From assembly GCF_040054535.1 (NCBI RefSeq), contig NC_090796.1:7934501-7998500 (forward strand): a stretch of DNA of 64,000 nucleotides, read 5' to 3'. Below the pieces are notes generated by a model. It was not told the DNA's origin. It ran no database searches and saw only the letters and a list, made by a program, of their open reading frames with translations. The position numbers and the translations under genes are program-made. This DNA comes from Antennarius striatus (Eukaryota; Chordata; Actinopteri; Lophiiformes; Antennariidae). Shown here piece by piece: positions 34,105-48,636 of this stretch (position 1 is its first letter; every line of letters begins with the position of its first letter).

Positions 34105-34785
34105 GTCTGATGGAACCACACATGGGGCAGTGGTAACCCAAACTAAATAGGATGGAACTCCATCAGGCTCAGATGGGGGTTTTTTTCCTGGCTGTACACC
34201 CGAGGAGGGAAAGAACACATTGGTCTGCAGAGGGAAACCAGGCCGGTGCGACCAAGTACCGGTGAATAATTCATCTTTTAGTGACCCGCTAGTTTTTCTT
34301 GGCTGAGCTGATGGTCCATCTGTGCGCAAGGAAAGAAAAATCTGCAGCATTTTTTGCAATTTCCAAATATGGAATACAAATGGGATTTACTCACTGGTGC
34401 GTGCACCTTGATGCACTACCTTCGCATACAAACAATTCAGGAAGTGTCTTTGGATGGAGATATGATATAACAGGCAACAAACAGTACGGGGAACTCCTTG
34501 TACAACTGTTCCATATGAAAACTCTTGTGGCTTTCATTGTTATATTACCTGTAAAATTATGTTTTCCATTTAAAATGTTCTTGGAATTTGTCTTACTGAA
34601 CCTTTGCTGCCAAGGAGGTTATGTTTTCATCTCTGTTTGTCTGTGTTCATTAACAGAATATCTCAAAATGTCATGAAGAGATACCAGGGTCTTTTTCTGG
34701 ATGTAAGATGTGTTTTGCCAGAGATACTGTGTGTACTCTTCTTCTCGTTCTGCTTTGTTTTTAATAAAAGCCACTGCACCAATCC
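34105..34785 (+). other. lrrc3c 3' UTR
   Basis: AATAAA at 34763-34768 is a good polyadenylation signal about 660 bases after the stop. A stretch near 34613-34670 (GGAGGTTATGTTTTCATCTC) resembles a common fish repeat, so part of the UTR may be repeat-derived. Confidence 0.55.
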
Positions 34786-36733
<1,948 letters not shown>

Positions 36734-39340
36734 GTGAAGGAAGGCTCCTCACTGTAGGCACTAGACTTTAGACTAGGAATAAGTATGACCATATTTTTTA
36801 TACAGCTAATGTTTGTGAGCACATATTCCTTTGTTGGCCTGTCTGTACTGCAGGTGTGTGCTGGTAATGTAACACCTTTGTTACCCGGCACACATAAATG
36901 TTGCTGAGGTTAATTTAAATTTCAGGTCAGCTCAGTTTGCCTCGCCTGCTACCTTAGACACGTTACACTGGTGTGAGCATTACAACTGCTGGGTAATGGG
37001 ACACAAAGTGGGGGATAAGGTGACCAACCAATCCCTCAGAGCATGGCCCTGTTTGGGGTTAGATTGCAACTGAAAATGTTTCCAAACTCCAAGATAGCAC
37101 AGGGACAACTGATTTCCTGTTTTGGCCCAAAAAAGGTAAGTGACACCTAAGATGCTGTACCTGAAGAGAATGACAAGAACATCCTTGGTTTGTTTTGTGA
37201 CAGTCTAAGGGCAGTTTCAAGGTCCCGTCTCAATTTGGCATGACAGCACCCCCTGTTGTGGAACCTGTGCAAGTGAAAGGAAAAGAAATTGCACTTTTTA
37301 ATCTTATTTTTTTAATGAAAATATTAAATATGCATTTGTGCATGTGAAAAATGTACTTGATCACATGGTATGGGACAGAAACATAGAAACCAAGCACAGA
37401 GATGAATAGCAAAAGCTATTCTTTATAATAACTGGGCATGTACAGGCAGGGATAAACCACTAGTAGGTGCTGGGGACAGAAATGAACTGAAAGCATGAAG
37501 CCACACTGTGTGGAACTATTTCCTCTGGAGTCGCAGAAAACAACCATCCCTACAAAAAAAGTAATTCCCAGGTTTACCATGAGTTAATATTAAAGGTGCT
37601 CAACTAGAACTGACATGGGGTCAGTTTAAAAACCTGAATCTTAAAGTCAGTGAAAATGCAAGACTTTATATAGTGAAAACAAGAAATACATAAATTATTT
37701 ACATATTATATGTATATTGTGGTTGTTCTCACTTTATGTATGTTATTTTCTTACTTTATTACAAAATAACATAACTTTAAAAATTAATTAAATTAAAATT
37801 AAGGACTATCCATCCATTTTCTCATCACAGCTTTATCCGTTGTTGCGGGTCACAGGGAGCTGGAGCCTATCCCAGCTGACTTAGCTGGGATAGGCGTAAG
37901 GTGGGGGAAACTCCGGGCGCGACGCCACTGCACCGCGGAGCCCCACAGACACAGACAAACATGCACGCACATACTCACATACTACGGGCAATTTAGGACC
38001 GACAATTCACCTTAAGTGTGTCATTCTATAATGTAAATTATATTAAAATGTTGTACTTCAATGTACAAAGGCTTATTAATTTAGCCACTGCTCAGTAAAT
38101 AGATATTACACCCACAAATGATTGATAATTGGCAGATTAATGATAAGTTTAATGGAAATATTTTATGGGCATAGATATATATGATCAAAATGACCCTGAA
38201 TTGAGTAGAATCTAGTGCAACATAAATATGAAGTGGGGTAAGATCTATGTAATAACATGCCCCCAGGGCATCATCTCTTGTGAAATCCATTAAAAACAGG
38301 AACAACAGCGACGCATTGGTATTCATTGCAGGAATGATGATCCAACAAATTTGGCTGATGAAAGTATCTTAACATCTGAGTCAGATTTTTTTGAAGTCAC
38401 AAGTCGAGGCATGTTTAAGAATCATTTTTATACTTGTCTGAACGTCCTGCCTCAGAGGTAGGACCAGATTTTCTTTTGCTCAGCTTTATAACGTATCCTC
38501 CAGTCTGAGCCAAAACACATATTTAGCAATTTCTCCCTTTGATCATTTCCCAAGATGAAGAACAGGTACAGGACATTTACCATGTGAATCACGTGGTAAT
38601 GAAATCCTAGTGAGTCAGAGGTACCAGATTTATCATGTGGCTACAACAACTTGCTTTGGATCTGTTCTTTGAATATTATTTAAAACTTTCCTGACTTTGA
38701 AAGCCTACACTGAGCTCAACTGATGCCAGCTCATTCAGATCAGATACCTTTAGCACAAAACAATTAAAAGATTTTTGTTGAACCACAGACTGTGGTGAAT
38801 TAACGATATATGTCTTAAGCAGGAAAGATGATGTGGAAAACTTTTCCGGAAATTAGGAGTGTTCTCAGGATCCAGGATTAAGCTGTAGCGTTTCATGGGC
38901 TGTATTTTTTAAATAAAATAATACAGAAATAGAATAATTATAAAAATACAATACAAGAAAAAACACAAATTAATCAAAAACTCAGTCATCCAGAGAAATT
39001 TTTAAGTAAAGATTCCTAAAGTCTCCTCATAAAAATGAACTGTGTGGACTGACCTCTCCATCCTCCTCAGACCTCCCCTAACCTCTGACCCCTAGACCTA
39101 ATCTTTACCCTCTCACCCAGCACTCCCTTTCAAGCATTCTTGATCAAAGCAAACAGTCCAAGTGACACCTAATGTCATTTCGTTATCTGCTAATCTCTCA
39201 TTCATAACTAAAACCAACTCTTTCTGAGTGTCTTTATAATGAACCTAATTCCACTCAGTCACGTTTGTGTTTTCAAGTCATCTCATTGATCCGTCTGAGT
39301 AATTCAGCACAAATATCTCAAAAACATATCAGAGTGGGGG
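36734..39340. other. Intergenic with one retroposon copy; no gene recognised
   Basis: Contains a CTCF-like motif near 37245-37262 and the retroposon copy at 37802-37990. No coding exon seen. Confidence 0.5.
37802..37990 (-). mobile_element. Second copy of the 23.7-kb retroposon family, reverse orientation
   Basis: Read on the - strand it carries GCAGTGGCGTCG, CCGGAGTTTCCCC, AGCTGGGATAGGCTCCAGC and a short tail ending AAAATGGATGG. These correspond in order to the copy at 23647-23807. The 5' end is unclear and no target duplication was found. Confidence 0.65.
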
Positions 39341-39502
39341 CTTGACTGCTAAACCTTACTGCCTCTTTCCTTGTATTCCACCTTTAAAACCCTTTTCCAT
39401 ACATCCACTATATTCTCTCCAGAGTCACCTATGGGTCACCTTTACATGCCTGCAGCGTCATGTATCTGTCAGGTATGTGTGCAGCAGTCATGTATGTGTT
39501 CA

Positions 39503-39570
39503 CGGTATAAAAAGGCAGGACATGCTGGTGCAACCTTTCTCTCTCTCTCTCTCTCGAGCTTTTCTAAAGG
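39503..39570 (+). promoter_or_regulatory. Orphan TATA promoter with candidate first exon and splice donor
   Basis: TATAAAAAGG at 39506-39515 is a strong TATA box. About 60 bases downstream TTTCTAAAG is followed by GTAAGC (donor at 39570), with a (CT)n stretch between. This is the layout of a TATA-driven non-coding first exon. No coding gene follows until csf3, which has its own TATA box. Confidence 0.3.
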
Positions 39571-41280
39571 TAAGCCGACGTCATTGTTCCAGTGCTACAA
39601 CCAAACAGCGCTTCCAGCACAGTTGCTGAAAGGGCCACAGAGCGAGGCATCAGCATCAGTGAATAATGCCCTCCTTTCATGTGCAGGACTGATTGGTGAT
39701 CAGACCAGTGTGGATTTCAGGGATCAAATTTGACGGCTTCACTTCACAGCCTATCAAGCATGCCAGATGTAACACGGCCAGACTGACTGTTCAAGGGGCC
39801 CTAGTGTCAGAGAATGAAGAAAACCGATCTCCTACAACATCGGCAAAAGGCTGACCGATAAGGTGATTACATAACTCTGACCACAATGGGATACAGTATG
39901 GCTGGAGCTTGCTGTTCCTAAATGACAATTTAATGGATAAATAAATGACTGATAGGTTATTCTATTCACTTTCTCTGAGTCAGGTGTGAGATCGATATCA
40001 CTGTGTGCCCACAGCTTAAATTAGCATAGCATGAGGACTGGAAGCAGGGAATAATTTGTATAGATTTCATTAATTTACTTGGTTTATCTGATTTGTTAAG
40101 CTTCACAATAAGAAAGTAGACTTTTTCTGATGGTGTGAATATTTTAGAGATAGTGGCATTACTTTTTTTTGGCAAGAATCAACTGATATAACGTCTTTGT
40201 GAAAGGAGCGGCTTCACTGTTTAAAGCCTTCTTGATAATATTTGTTGCCTTAGTAACTGAATGCACTTTGAATTTTGAGAGATTTGTAAATGAGATTCAA
40301 ACACAATGTGGAGTGTAACCTCACAGCTGAGTTGTGTTTCACATACACATAATTCCACCAGATGGTACAGTCGTCATCTGTCAAACCTTGTAGGTCTGTC
40401 TTTACAGTGCCAAATACCAGGTAGTACATAAAGTGTGGTAAACTGATGAAAAAGAAAAAAAGAGCCAAAATTAAAACTCATCCAAAATACTCCTGTTTGA
40501 ATTTTGTCAGTGAAATGCACATTATTGTGAATGATTACTGTAAATGTGAGTGATTTATATTCAACAAGTCTTTCTGTTTTACATGTCAGAGGTGACGCAA
40601 AAGTGAAAAGTTGCTTTTCGGCCAAGCTTCAGGGTTCCCCCTATAACACATGTCTGCGGTCTTAGACGTGAAAAAATAAAACAAAAAGTTTCTTCAAAAA
40701 ATCCTACATTTCAGATAATAGTGTGATTGAGGCATTTCACCGTATTCCATTTTCAAGTCTTTATTTTGTGTGTGACATTGAGATTGACACAACTGAACAT
40801 ACAGATAGTTGAATTATTGTGTCTTTAAAGACCAGAAATAAATTCCAGTTCCCAGATAAAAGGCTTGTATTGTGTTACTTTGGACTTTAAAAATCTAACT
40901 GTGGAATATTTTTTTTCCCTTAAATGACCATTTTCTTCTTTCCATTTACTTCTCTTTATTGTCTTTATCCTCCTGGTATAGTTTCATTCTTCTAATCTGT
41001 AATCACTGGTATTTTTTCATTGATTTAACGGTTTATATTTTTACACATGATGTGTTTCGTTAATTTGTCATTTTGTCAGAAAATCTTAGACCCACATTGT
41101 GAAATTAATGAGCTGGAAACCAAATAGTGTGCTAAACTGTAGTCATTGAAAAAGCCATGACATCACTGTCACTTCCACATTTTAATATAAGCAGCTTTCT
41201 TTTTTAAAAAAAATCAGAGGGCTTTGAGTAAAAAATATGTAAATTTCAAAGGGAAACCTCAATTCTCTCATCATCAGATG
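39571..41280. other. Upstream of csf3; no coding sequence recognised
   Basis: AT-rich sequence without family matches. Distal csf3 control elements could lie here, but none is identified. Confidence 0.45.
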
Positions 41281-41290
41281 AGCAAAAGAT

Positions 41291-41326
41291 GGGAAATCCC
41301 ACAGCGTGGTCCTACTATATATATAT
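41291..41326 (+). promoter_or_regulatory. csf3 core promoter: kappaB site and TATA box
   Basis: GGGAAATCCC at 41291-41300 is a full match to the NF-kappaB consensus GGGRNNYYCC. TATATATATAT follows at 41316-41326, about 80 bases before the start codon, so transcription should begin near 41345-41350. A kappaB-type element close to the TATA box fits the known inflammatory induction of CSF3 genes. Confidence 0.65.
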
Positions 41327-41401
41327 GACTATAAGTCCAAGACAAATCATGGGTCGCGTTCACTTGGGGTCGATACTAATAGACATTCCTCAACAGTGGC
41401 C

Positions 41402-43306
41402 ATGAACATCGTGATTGGTGAGTAGTAGTGAGGTAATGCTTATGAAATGTTGCTTCCTCTTTGCTGATCGGACCCAGACGCAGCAGAGCCTCTGAGGGGA
41501 GACGCACACTCCGGACGGCACCGACCGGGATCTTTATTATTACTAGAGAAAAAGTTCCTCTCAGAGCAGTTGGACCTTTTCTAATGAGTAACTATAAATT
41601 TTGATATAAATGACATAATTTTGATTTAGTCAGCTCAGTCTGTCACAGTGGTGAGGCTTTATTAGTGTAGTTACTTTTGGCGTGGGGTTTCACGTTACAG
41701 TGACTCTAAAACTCACGCAGGGATTTATTTACTCCGTGGAGGGACATGCCCGGCGCTGCAGCAGAGGAGAGAGCCGGGCTTTGTTCTGTTTATTGTCCTC
41801 CCACCCGACACACACACACGCACACACACACACGCACACACACACACACATACACAGACACACACTTGATGCTTCCCCAGTGACATTCTGATTTTTCTCC
41901 ACCGCGCAGTCTTCGCCATTCCCTGCTACATGGCTTCGCTCGCCCGAAGCGCGCCAGTGCCGCAGAGGAGCGCACTTGTTGAGGATCCGGAATTCGTGGA
42001 CATCGTGCAGATCAGTAACAGTTTAACCACGAAGATCCTGATGTCCATTCCCGACGCGCACGACTCATCCATCCGTTCCAAGGTAACAGCAGATGCGTCC
42101 TGGTGGCGCCTTGTTAGGTTTGGGTTTGATTGTGAGGAGCGGAGCTGTGGTTGAGTCTGAAATGCGTTTATTTGTTGCTCATCCATCAGTTATGCAGCAG
42201 AATACACCAGAAACTGTGTGTGATTAGTTTCAGGCCTGTTCTGCTTCTTGTAGCTGTCATCAAACCGATCTGAAATTAGAAGCACTAACGAAACTTAAAG
42301 CGACCATCAGGGTTGACGTCCAGGTTTTATTCATGCGCACTAACGCATTTTTAAGTTCAAAGTTCAAAGCCTCCAAAAGGAAAGGGAACACTTGAGTCTA
42401 AATTTATTACAACTGAATAATAACCTAATACATAATGAACATTTTAGACCTTTATTCTTTGTGAGTTGCTGATGATAATGGAGTTGATGTTTAAAAACAT
42501 GAACTTTGACAATGTAAAACTTTTAGCCAAGGGTTTTCTGGCTGCTACTACTATTGTTGCATCAAGTTTTTTTTTTTTCTTCTTTCATTTTGGAAATAAA
42601 TGGGCCTTCATGAGGGTTTCAAGGAAATGTGTTCTTCCTGTTGCATGCCAAACTGGAATCTATCCGTAACATCTGTGTGCTATCTCTCTGACACAGGCCC
42701 TGCAGCTCAACTCCCCAGAAAATAGCAAATTTGAGCAGATTGCACTTGAAATTGGTATCCACTCTGCTCCTCAACTCAGAGCCGTGTCGGAAAGCTTCTC
42801 TCTGGTAAGCATTGTCTCTGGAAGTAATTCTGTAATTACAACAAGGGGTAAAAAACAGATAGCATGACCAGCTTGTTGTTTTTGTGTGTTTCCTTACTAG
42901 GAGGCCTGTTTGAGAAGCATGTGTGAGGGTCTCCAGCTGCACCAGGCCTTACTGAAATCTGTCACCCCTCGCCTGCAGAATGGAGACAAGGTGAAGGATT
43001 TACTGCCTGACATCAGAGATCTGGTCATTCAGATCAATAAGGTGGGAGAATACTTCTACGTCACAGTTGTTCTCAGGTCATTTTTAGGCACATTTTATTA
43101 ATTTGTTTTCTTTACAGATGCTGAAAATGGTCCAAGGAGAAGCTCTGGTTCAACCCACACCGACCCCTATGACCTTAAATCTACCAGGAGACTATGAGGT
43201 TCAGATCGCAGCCCACCTGACACTGGTGCAGCTCCAGTCCTTCGGGCAGGACATGGTTCGCGTCCTCAGGAACCTGGTTCCAAACGATGAGGAGACACAG
43301 AGCTGA
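41402..43306 (+). CDS. csf3: Granulocyte colony-stimulating factor, 5 exons, 208 aa
   Basis: This secreted four-helix cytokine should drive neutrophil production through the CSF3 receptor. Coding exons: 41402-41417, 41910-42082, 42697-42804, 42901-43041, 43118-43306; all junctions are GT-AG and phases close. Exon 1 encodes only MNIVI plus one base, as short first exons do in CSF3 genes. The signal peptide continues through FAIPCYMASLARS, with likely cleavage before APVPQ. The last exon holds YEVQIAAHLTLVQLQSFGQDMVRVLRNL, the helix D region. Placement beside med24 matches human CSF3-MED24, which carries most of the identification because the protein diverges fast. Only two cysteines are seen in the mature part (EACLRSMC). 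The in-frame ATG at 41930 is inside the signal peptide and not the start. Which teleost csf3 copy this is cannot be told. Confidence 0.88.
41809..41865. repeat. (AC)n microsatellite in csf3 intron 1
   Basis: AC units with GC and TAC/GAC interruptions, about 45 bases upstream of the exon 2 acceptor. Confidence 0.95.
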
Positions 43307-43875
43307 CCAACAAGAGCTGTAAAATAACTGCTTTTTGCACATGTCCAAAATGCCTGATAACCTGCCATTTTTATTCTAGTGTTTATTTATTTATGTTGAA
43401 ATATTTATTTATATATTTGTATGTACATGAATATATTTATTTAATTAAATGTAGAATATTTATGTAGGAAATTTATTTTTGATAGTAACACGTTGCATCC
43501 CTCTTTTCTCTTTTTGGTGAGATCTGAGGTAACTTTAATACAAGTGGACTGACCTCTGAACACACTTGACTAAGACATTATTACACAATAACTACAAATG
43601 AAATCACACTCGTCTGACAAAAATGTTTACATTTCAGTCGTACACACAATATACAACATTTTCCACAAGTTTAATGAAAGTGTCAATGACAGTTTAAATA
43701 TTTCAGAATGCAACTTGACTATTTGACAACAGTCTGCGCTCACAGAGACAGAATGTTTGACAGTCATTATAGTGGTTTGGGGTTCATTACATTAATACAT
43801 TCTACAGAATGACATTAATAACTGTTGTATGGATAAACTTCTATTTTCTGATTCAATAAAAAAATGCTTTGCTTA
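43307..43875 (+). other. csf3 3' UTR
   Basis: AATAAA at 43855-43860 is the likely polyadenylation signal, giving a 3' UTR of about 560 bases that includes the AU-rich element. Confidence 0.6.
43382..43480 (+). promoter_or_regulatory. AU-rich element in the csf3 3' UTR
   Basis: Seven ATTTA pentamers lie within about 95 bases; the first two and the next two overlap as ATTTATTTA. This is the class of element that makes cytokine mRNAs short-lived through TTP/AUF1-type binding proteins, and it supports the cytokine call. Confidence 0.75.
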
Positions 43876-44393
43876 AGTCCATGGTTTCTTTTTGTCATGT
43901 TGTGGTGAAAAATCCTGTCATCTAAGAAATTACACCTAAAATTCTGGAGAAGTTCTTATTGTGAAGTAGAACTAAAAGTGAAAAACAGGCCTTTGTCATT
44001 CTTTTTGCCACGCTGCCAGACAGGAAGTGTTGCAAGAGGCTAGTGACGGCCTGATGACCGAAAGCAGAGGATGGTCCTGAGGCTTTTGTACATCGTGTCA
44101 TGTGGCAGCCTTACAACCATGAGATCATTTCATGTCAGTGGAATCACAGCAGTTTGCCATTTGAAAAAAAAAACCCACCGTAAAAAGGAAATAATTCAAT
44201 TGGGATGTTCTATTCAGGCTTTTATTTTAACAAACATAAAAATCAATAAGAAAACAGTGTTAACAAATTTTTTTTTACAAGTTCAGAGCAGCTCTCAACA
44301 GGAGTTTTAAAATTACAAGTTTTTATTATCCGTCTGCTGTACTTCATTCACTGAGACACAGAACCAAGTGAAACGACGTCTAAACCCCCTCCT
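43876..44393. other. Convergent csf3/med24 intergenic gap and med24 3' UTR
   Basis: TTTATT at 44322-44327 and at 44221-44226 read AATAAA on the - strand and are candidate med24 polyadenylation signals. csf3 and med24 therefore end about 350-450 bases apart, tail-to-tail. Confidence 0.55.
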
Positions 44394-47300
44394 TCATAAA
44401 GCAGAGATGGCTTTGGCAGCTACTCTCCTACCCAGCGGCAGCGTCAGGTCAGTGATGGCCAGCACGACTCTTGGTTTAGCCAGAGCAGGAAGTTTGACCA
44501 GCTCAGAAACCTGCATTAAAAAACAAAACAAAATAACCACCTTTTTGATATATAAACAATGACAAGAAAATTAAAAAGGGAAAGTTTGAATGCTGATCTG
44601 GTTTGAAGGGCATGATTTGAGTAAACACCGCTTAATTTCTTCACAAGACACTGGGCAGTCTCTTGGTGACAGGTTCTTATAAACTCATACTCCTGTCGAG
44701 TCTCATTTTACCACCATGTCTTATCACTGTTTACAAATTTACTCAGTCCTGGACATTATTTCGTAATAACCTGAAAGAAAAAGGAAAATCTGAAGCATTT
44801 CAACATCTGATGCAACACTCACTTCTTTCCTTACCTACCCGACCCACTCTTCCAGTTTATTCCCCTCCCACCTCATAACTCACCATTGTAAAGGGCATGA
44901 ACTGCAGGATGCTTCCACGGCTCCCCTGCTCCAGGCACTCAACACACTCCTCCATGAAACTCTGCACAAACTGGGTGTGAGGTCCCGCCATCTTGGAGCC
45001 CACGATGGATGAGATGAGGAGGAAAAGGTTGGCTAGAATAGGAGAACAGTTGTGACTCTCACAGTTTGCATTCGTATATTTGTTCATAACTAGATACTGA
45101 AAATTCTTTTGAAAAATCAAGAATCTTTATCCCTTTATTAATTCATTCAGCTGTGGTCAAAGGGTTCATTTTCACAGAGTAGTGCTGTTGAGCTCTGGTG
45201 ATGAACAAATGAAGGACAATTCATATTCTTTAAACTGCAGACAAACTGAGACAAACAGAGTTCTCACCCAGGACTCGGTTGAGAGGGTCCCTCATGTTGA
45301 CGGTGTGGAGCTGGGAGGCAGAGAGGGAGCTGCTCATGGACCGGTCGCCTGTCAAACAACAACGCCATGAACAACAAAAGTGGCTATGTTTGCATTTTAC
45401 TTGCAAAAATATGAGAATGTCAACAAAAGTATTTTTTTGCATTTTAAGTTTTTATAGATTTAAGTGCAAAAACTCAGTTCAAATTTAGAAAGTACAATTA
45501 CTATGGCTTAAAAAACTTTTTTCCAAGGTCATGTGACACCCTGTTGTGGGAATTTCTAAATGCAGTGTTCAAGTCAGAACCTGTTATTGTGTAAGACAAT
45601 GAATGCATGATGCTTATTAACTATTTAATATGAAGACCATTTAACTTGAAGCATCTTGCTATAACAGACATAATCACAAGTGTGAACAGACCGACCTGGA
45701 CTGGAAAGGGTTACAGGATCGTCGTCATTGGAGCTGAGGAGACGCATGAGTTTAGAGGGTTGAGTGTCATCCAAAGGGAACAGGCTGTTGTAGTCCTGTG
45801 ACCAAAAAGACACATCAGACTACAGAATAATTCAAATTAGTCCATCTGAAAGTCATGCTGAACATTTTCATGAAACAACATGCAACACAAACACTGTGCA
45901 TGTTCCCGCTTCACCTCGATATCCTCTCGTTGCCGTTTGCGCTGCCGGGCTGAATATGAGCCTTTGTGGTGAGAGGAGAAAGAGCTGAGCGCACACCACA
46001 CACACAACCTGGGGAGTGACGGTGACAATTAACACCAGGCCCCAAACTACCAAGAATACTCAACAACATCATCATCAAAATGAACCGTCTTTTTACTTGG
46101 CAAGTGCTTTTCCGGGGGGGTCTGCCAGGCTGTGCCAGTGGGCGGAGTCTGTTAAAAGGTCAGGCAGTATGGTACCAAGGAGGGTGAGGGTGATCTGCTG
46201 AGTGTCCAGACAGAAGATGCTGTAGAGTAACTCCACTACCCGATTGGCCCATTCCTGTCGAGTCTCTTTCAGCAATTCCTGGGAAAAGAAACAATGACCC
46301 TTCAAACAGGAAGCTCTAATAATAACCCAGAATTACATAGAACTAAATATGCACAACAGATGGGAGGGGGGGCCCAAAGAGACCAATACAGCCTGAATGT
46401 AATTTACGGGAATCAATCGTATGTTCACCAGCAGGCAGCGTCATCTGAACAGAAAGGTTACCGTCCACGATTCTAAATGCAGCAGAGCTAAAAATATCAG
46501 ATGATTCACTGGTTAGTCAACAGGGGGAAAATTATTTGGCTTTTAACCAATTTTGACCACAACTTAATAAGTTTGTTTCATTGTATTTCAAGCAGTCACA
46601 AACTGTTCCAGGCACTGCTATGTGAGACTGCTGTTGCTTCTCTACTTCCTCTCCGTCGTCCTACCTTGACCAAATTTTTGGTGAACCAAAAGACGCCTCC
46701 CATGTTGAGAAGGCTCTCGAACAGATGCAGCGCCTTGCTGTCCACCCAGCCTTTGCGCAGCACCGTCTGGAACTGCCTGCTGAGGGCCATGTGGATGGGA
46801 TCTTTGGCCGGCAGCAGGTTGCGGTAGGGGATGGGCTCCTGCCCCTCCACTGGAGGGCGCAGGGTCGCGGCCGTTTGTTGGAAGACATCGGCACACATGT
46901 GCTCCATGATGGAACTCATGATGATGACGCTGGTGAGAGCGTGGGGCAGAGGGAGGACATTGTTAACCCCCTCAGAGAACGAGATTGTTAGAGCCCAATC
47001 ATGAGTATGTAACTTTAGTACCGTTCATTGTAAAACTGCAGCGTGTTCTCGGCATAAAGGGGAGTCACGAGCTGCCGGATCATAGTCTGGGGCTTCTCTC
47101 TCTCGTCCCTCCCCAGCATCCTGACATGGGCCACCAGCCAGGCAACTGCACAGATTGCCATACTGCACACTTTCCCTTTGATGTTGTCAGTGATTTTCTA
47201 TGCTCGGAAAAAAAGACGACTGAATTGAGAAAAGGGGAAGGATATGGTTTACAGACAAGGAGAGAGGACTGTGACACATTAAATGACGAGGACACTTCAA

Positions 47301-48636
47301 TGAAACACACGGAAAAAAAAAAAAGAAGAAGTCACCGCCATCTATCTGCACTTTGGAACGTCATTGCTATTGCAAATTCTGACTTCCGTCACTTTCCTGT
47401 GTCAACTTTTTCCAGTAGTAAGGTGAAAGCATGCAATGTTTAGGGAGATTACTGTGTTGTTGGAGAATATGAGACATTAACTTATAACTCAGCATAATAT
47501 TTTCCAGTCATAGGAAGAGAAGGAAATGGAAAATGATAACTGGACATACCTGAACCGCTTCTACAGAGAGAACACCATTTTCCCATGCATTAAGAACTTC
47601 CAAGATGGCCGCTGGAGTGCTGAGGCAGATTTCATGCCATTTTACCTGACTGTTACGACAAACAAAATTCAGAGGAAGTTTACTATTTAGAACGCTGCTG
47701 GGAAAGTGAAAGTTGAAATGAAAATAAAACTAAAAGTAGTCAGCAAGTCATCAGGTGGGGAAGAATCTTTTTAAACGTCATATAAGGACTGAATTCAGTC
47801 TCACTCAACACATGGTACAAATTACCAAAAACATGATTATTTCCTAGCTCACATAAGTGAACAGGATGAACAATATACACGCAGTGATGATATGCTTAAG
47901 TGTCAATAACAAAGTTTATGTAAGAAATTAAAACTTCCCCTTTTGGTCCTTCTCCTTTAGTTAATAGTACATGAATGTGGTTTACTCAAACTATTTTCTG
48001 TTAAATAGCAGCATCTAGTGATGGGAGATCTCAGGAGTAAGTTTTCTTGACAATGAATTACATTCAGATTTTTTTTGTCACAACTACTTGTTTTGGGAAC
48101 CTTCATTCCTTATGCTTACTTTGAAAATTTGAAAAAAGGTAAACTATTGAAAAGGTTTTCTTTGTGAAAATAGAAGGGTTTGAGCACGAAAAAAGAAATC
48201 AGTGTGAACTTACACCAGCTTCATCTCTGAGGAGTTATTCAGCAGGCTGACCAGGCTCTCCACCTTCCCAGGCTCTGGTCTAAAGCAATGGTGGTCCGGA
48301 TTCAGAGTCTTGCCATCCTCAGGCATACATGTCTGCAACCACGTCTCAAAGAAGGGCGTTTCCCCTGAAGGGCTGGGGTCAGACAGGATCACCTAAGAAG
48401 GACAGGCCACGGATTTTATCGATGAGCAATATTCAGTTCTGTAAACAGAGAGGAGCCTGATCTGATGCAAAGTTAACAAGGAACAATGATGCTGAATCTA
48501 CACTTCAGCATCATTCTATGTTTCTGAACATGCTTGACTCATCATGAACTAACCTCAGAGCCATATGTCTGTACCACATGGCAGAGCATGAGGAAAGATA
48601 TGTCAAAGAGCAGGGCCCGAATTGATGCAGACTTGG
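44394..48636 (-). other. med24: med24 exons 15-25
   Basis: Coding exons in transcript order: 48554-48636, 48214-48392, 47550-47649, 47022-47197, 46665-46929, 46097-46278, 45915-46008, 45696-45795, 45268-45348, 44884-45032, 44394-44510. They include LLFDISFLMLCHV, KVESLVSLLNNSSEMKL, a basic RQRKRQREDIE stretch near residues 830-840, and the conserved C-terminal LTLPLGRRVAAKAISAL. Exon 16 ends in CTGGT before GTAAGT; the next exon supplies the T that restores Val. Confidence 0.93.

Noticed and set aside
33609-34359. Several - strand and alternative-frame ORFs over lrrc3c
   Set aside because: Shadows of the lrrc3c coding frame with no independent family match.
41930-42154. MASLARS at 41930 as the csf3 start
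   Set aside because: An acceptor at 41908-41909 and an upstream exon with ATG at 41402 give a complete signal peptide, as expected for a secreted cytokine; 41930 would leave almost none.
46642-46991. Multiple alternative frames over med24 exon 19
   Set aside because: Shadow frames of a GC-rich coding exon; only the MED24 frame continues across splice sites.
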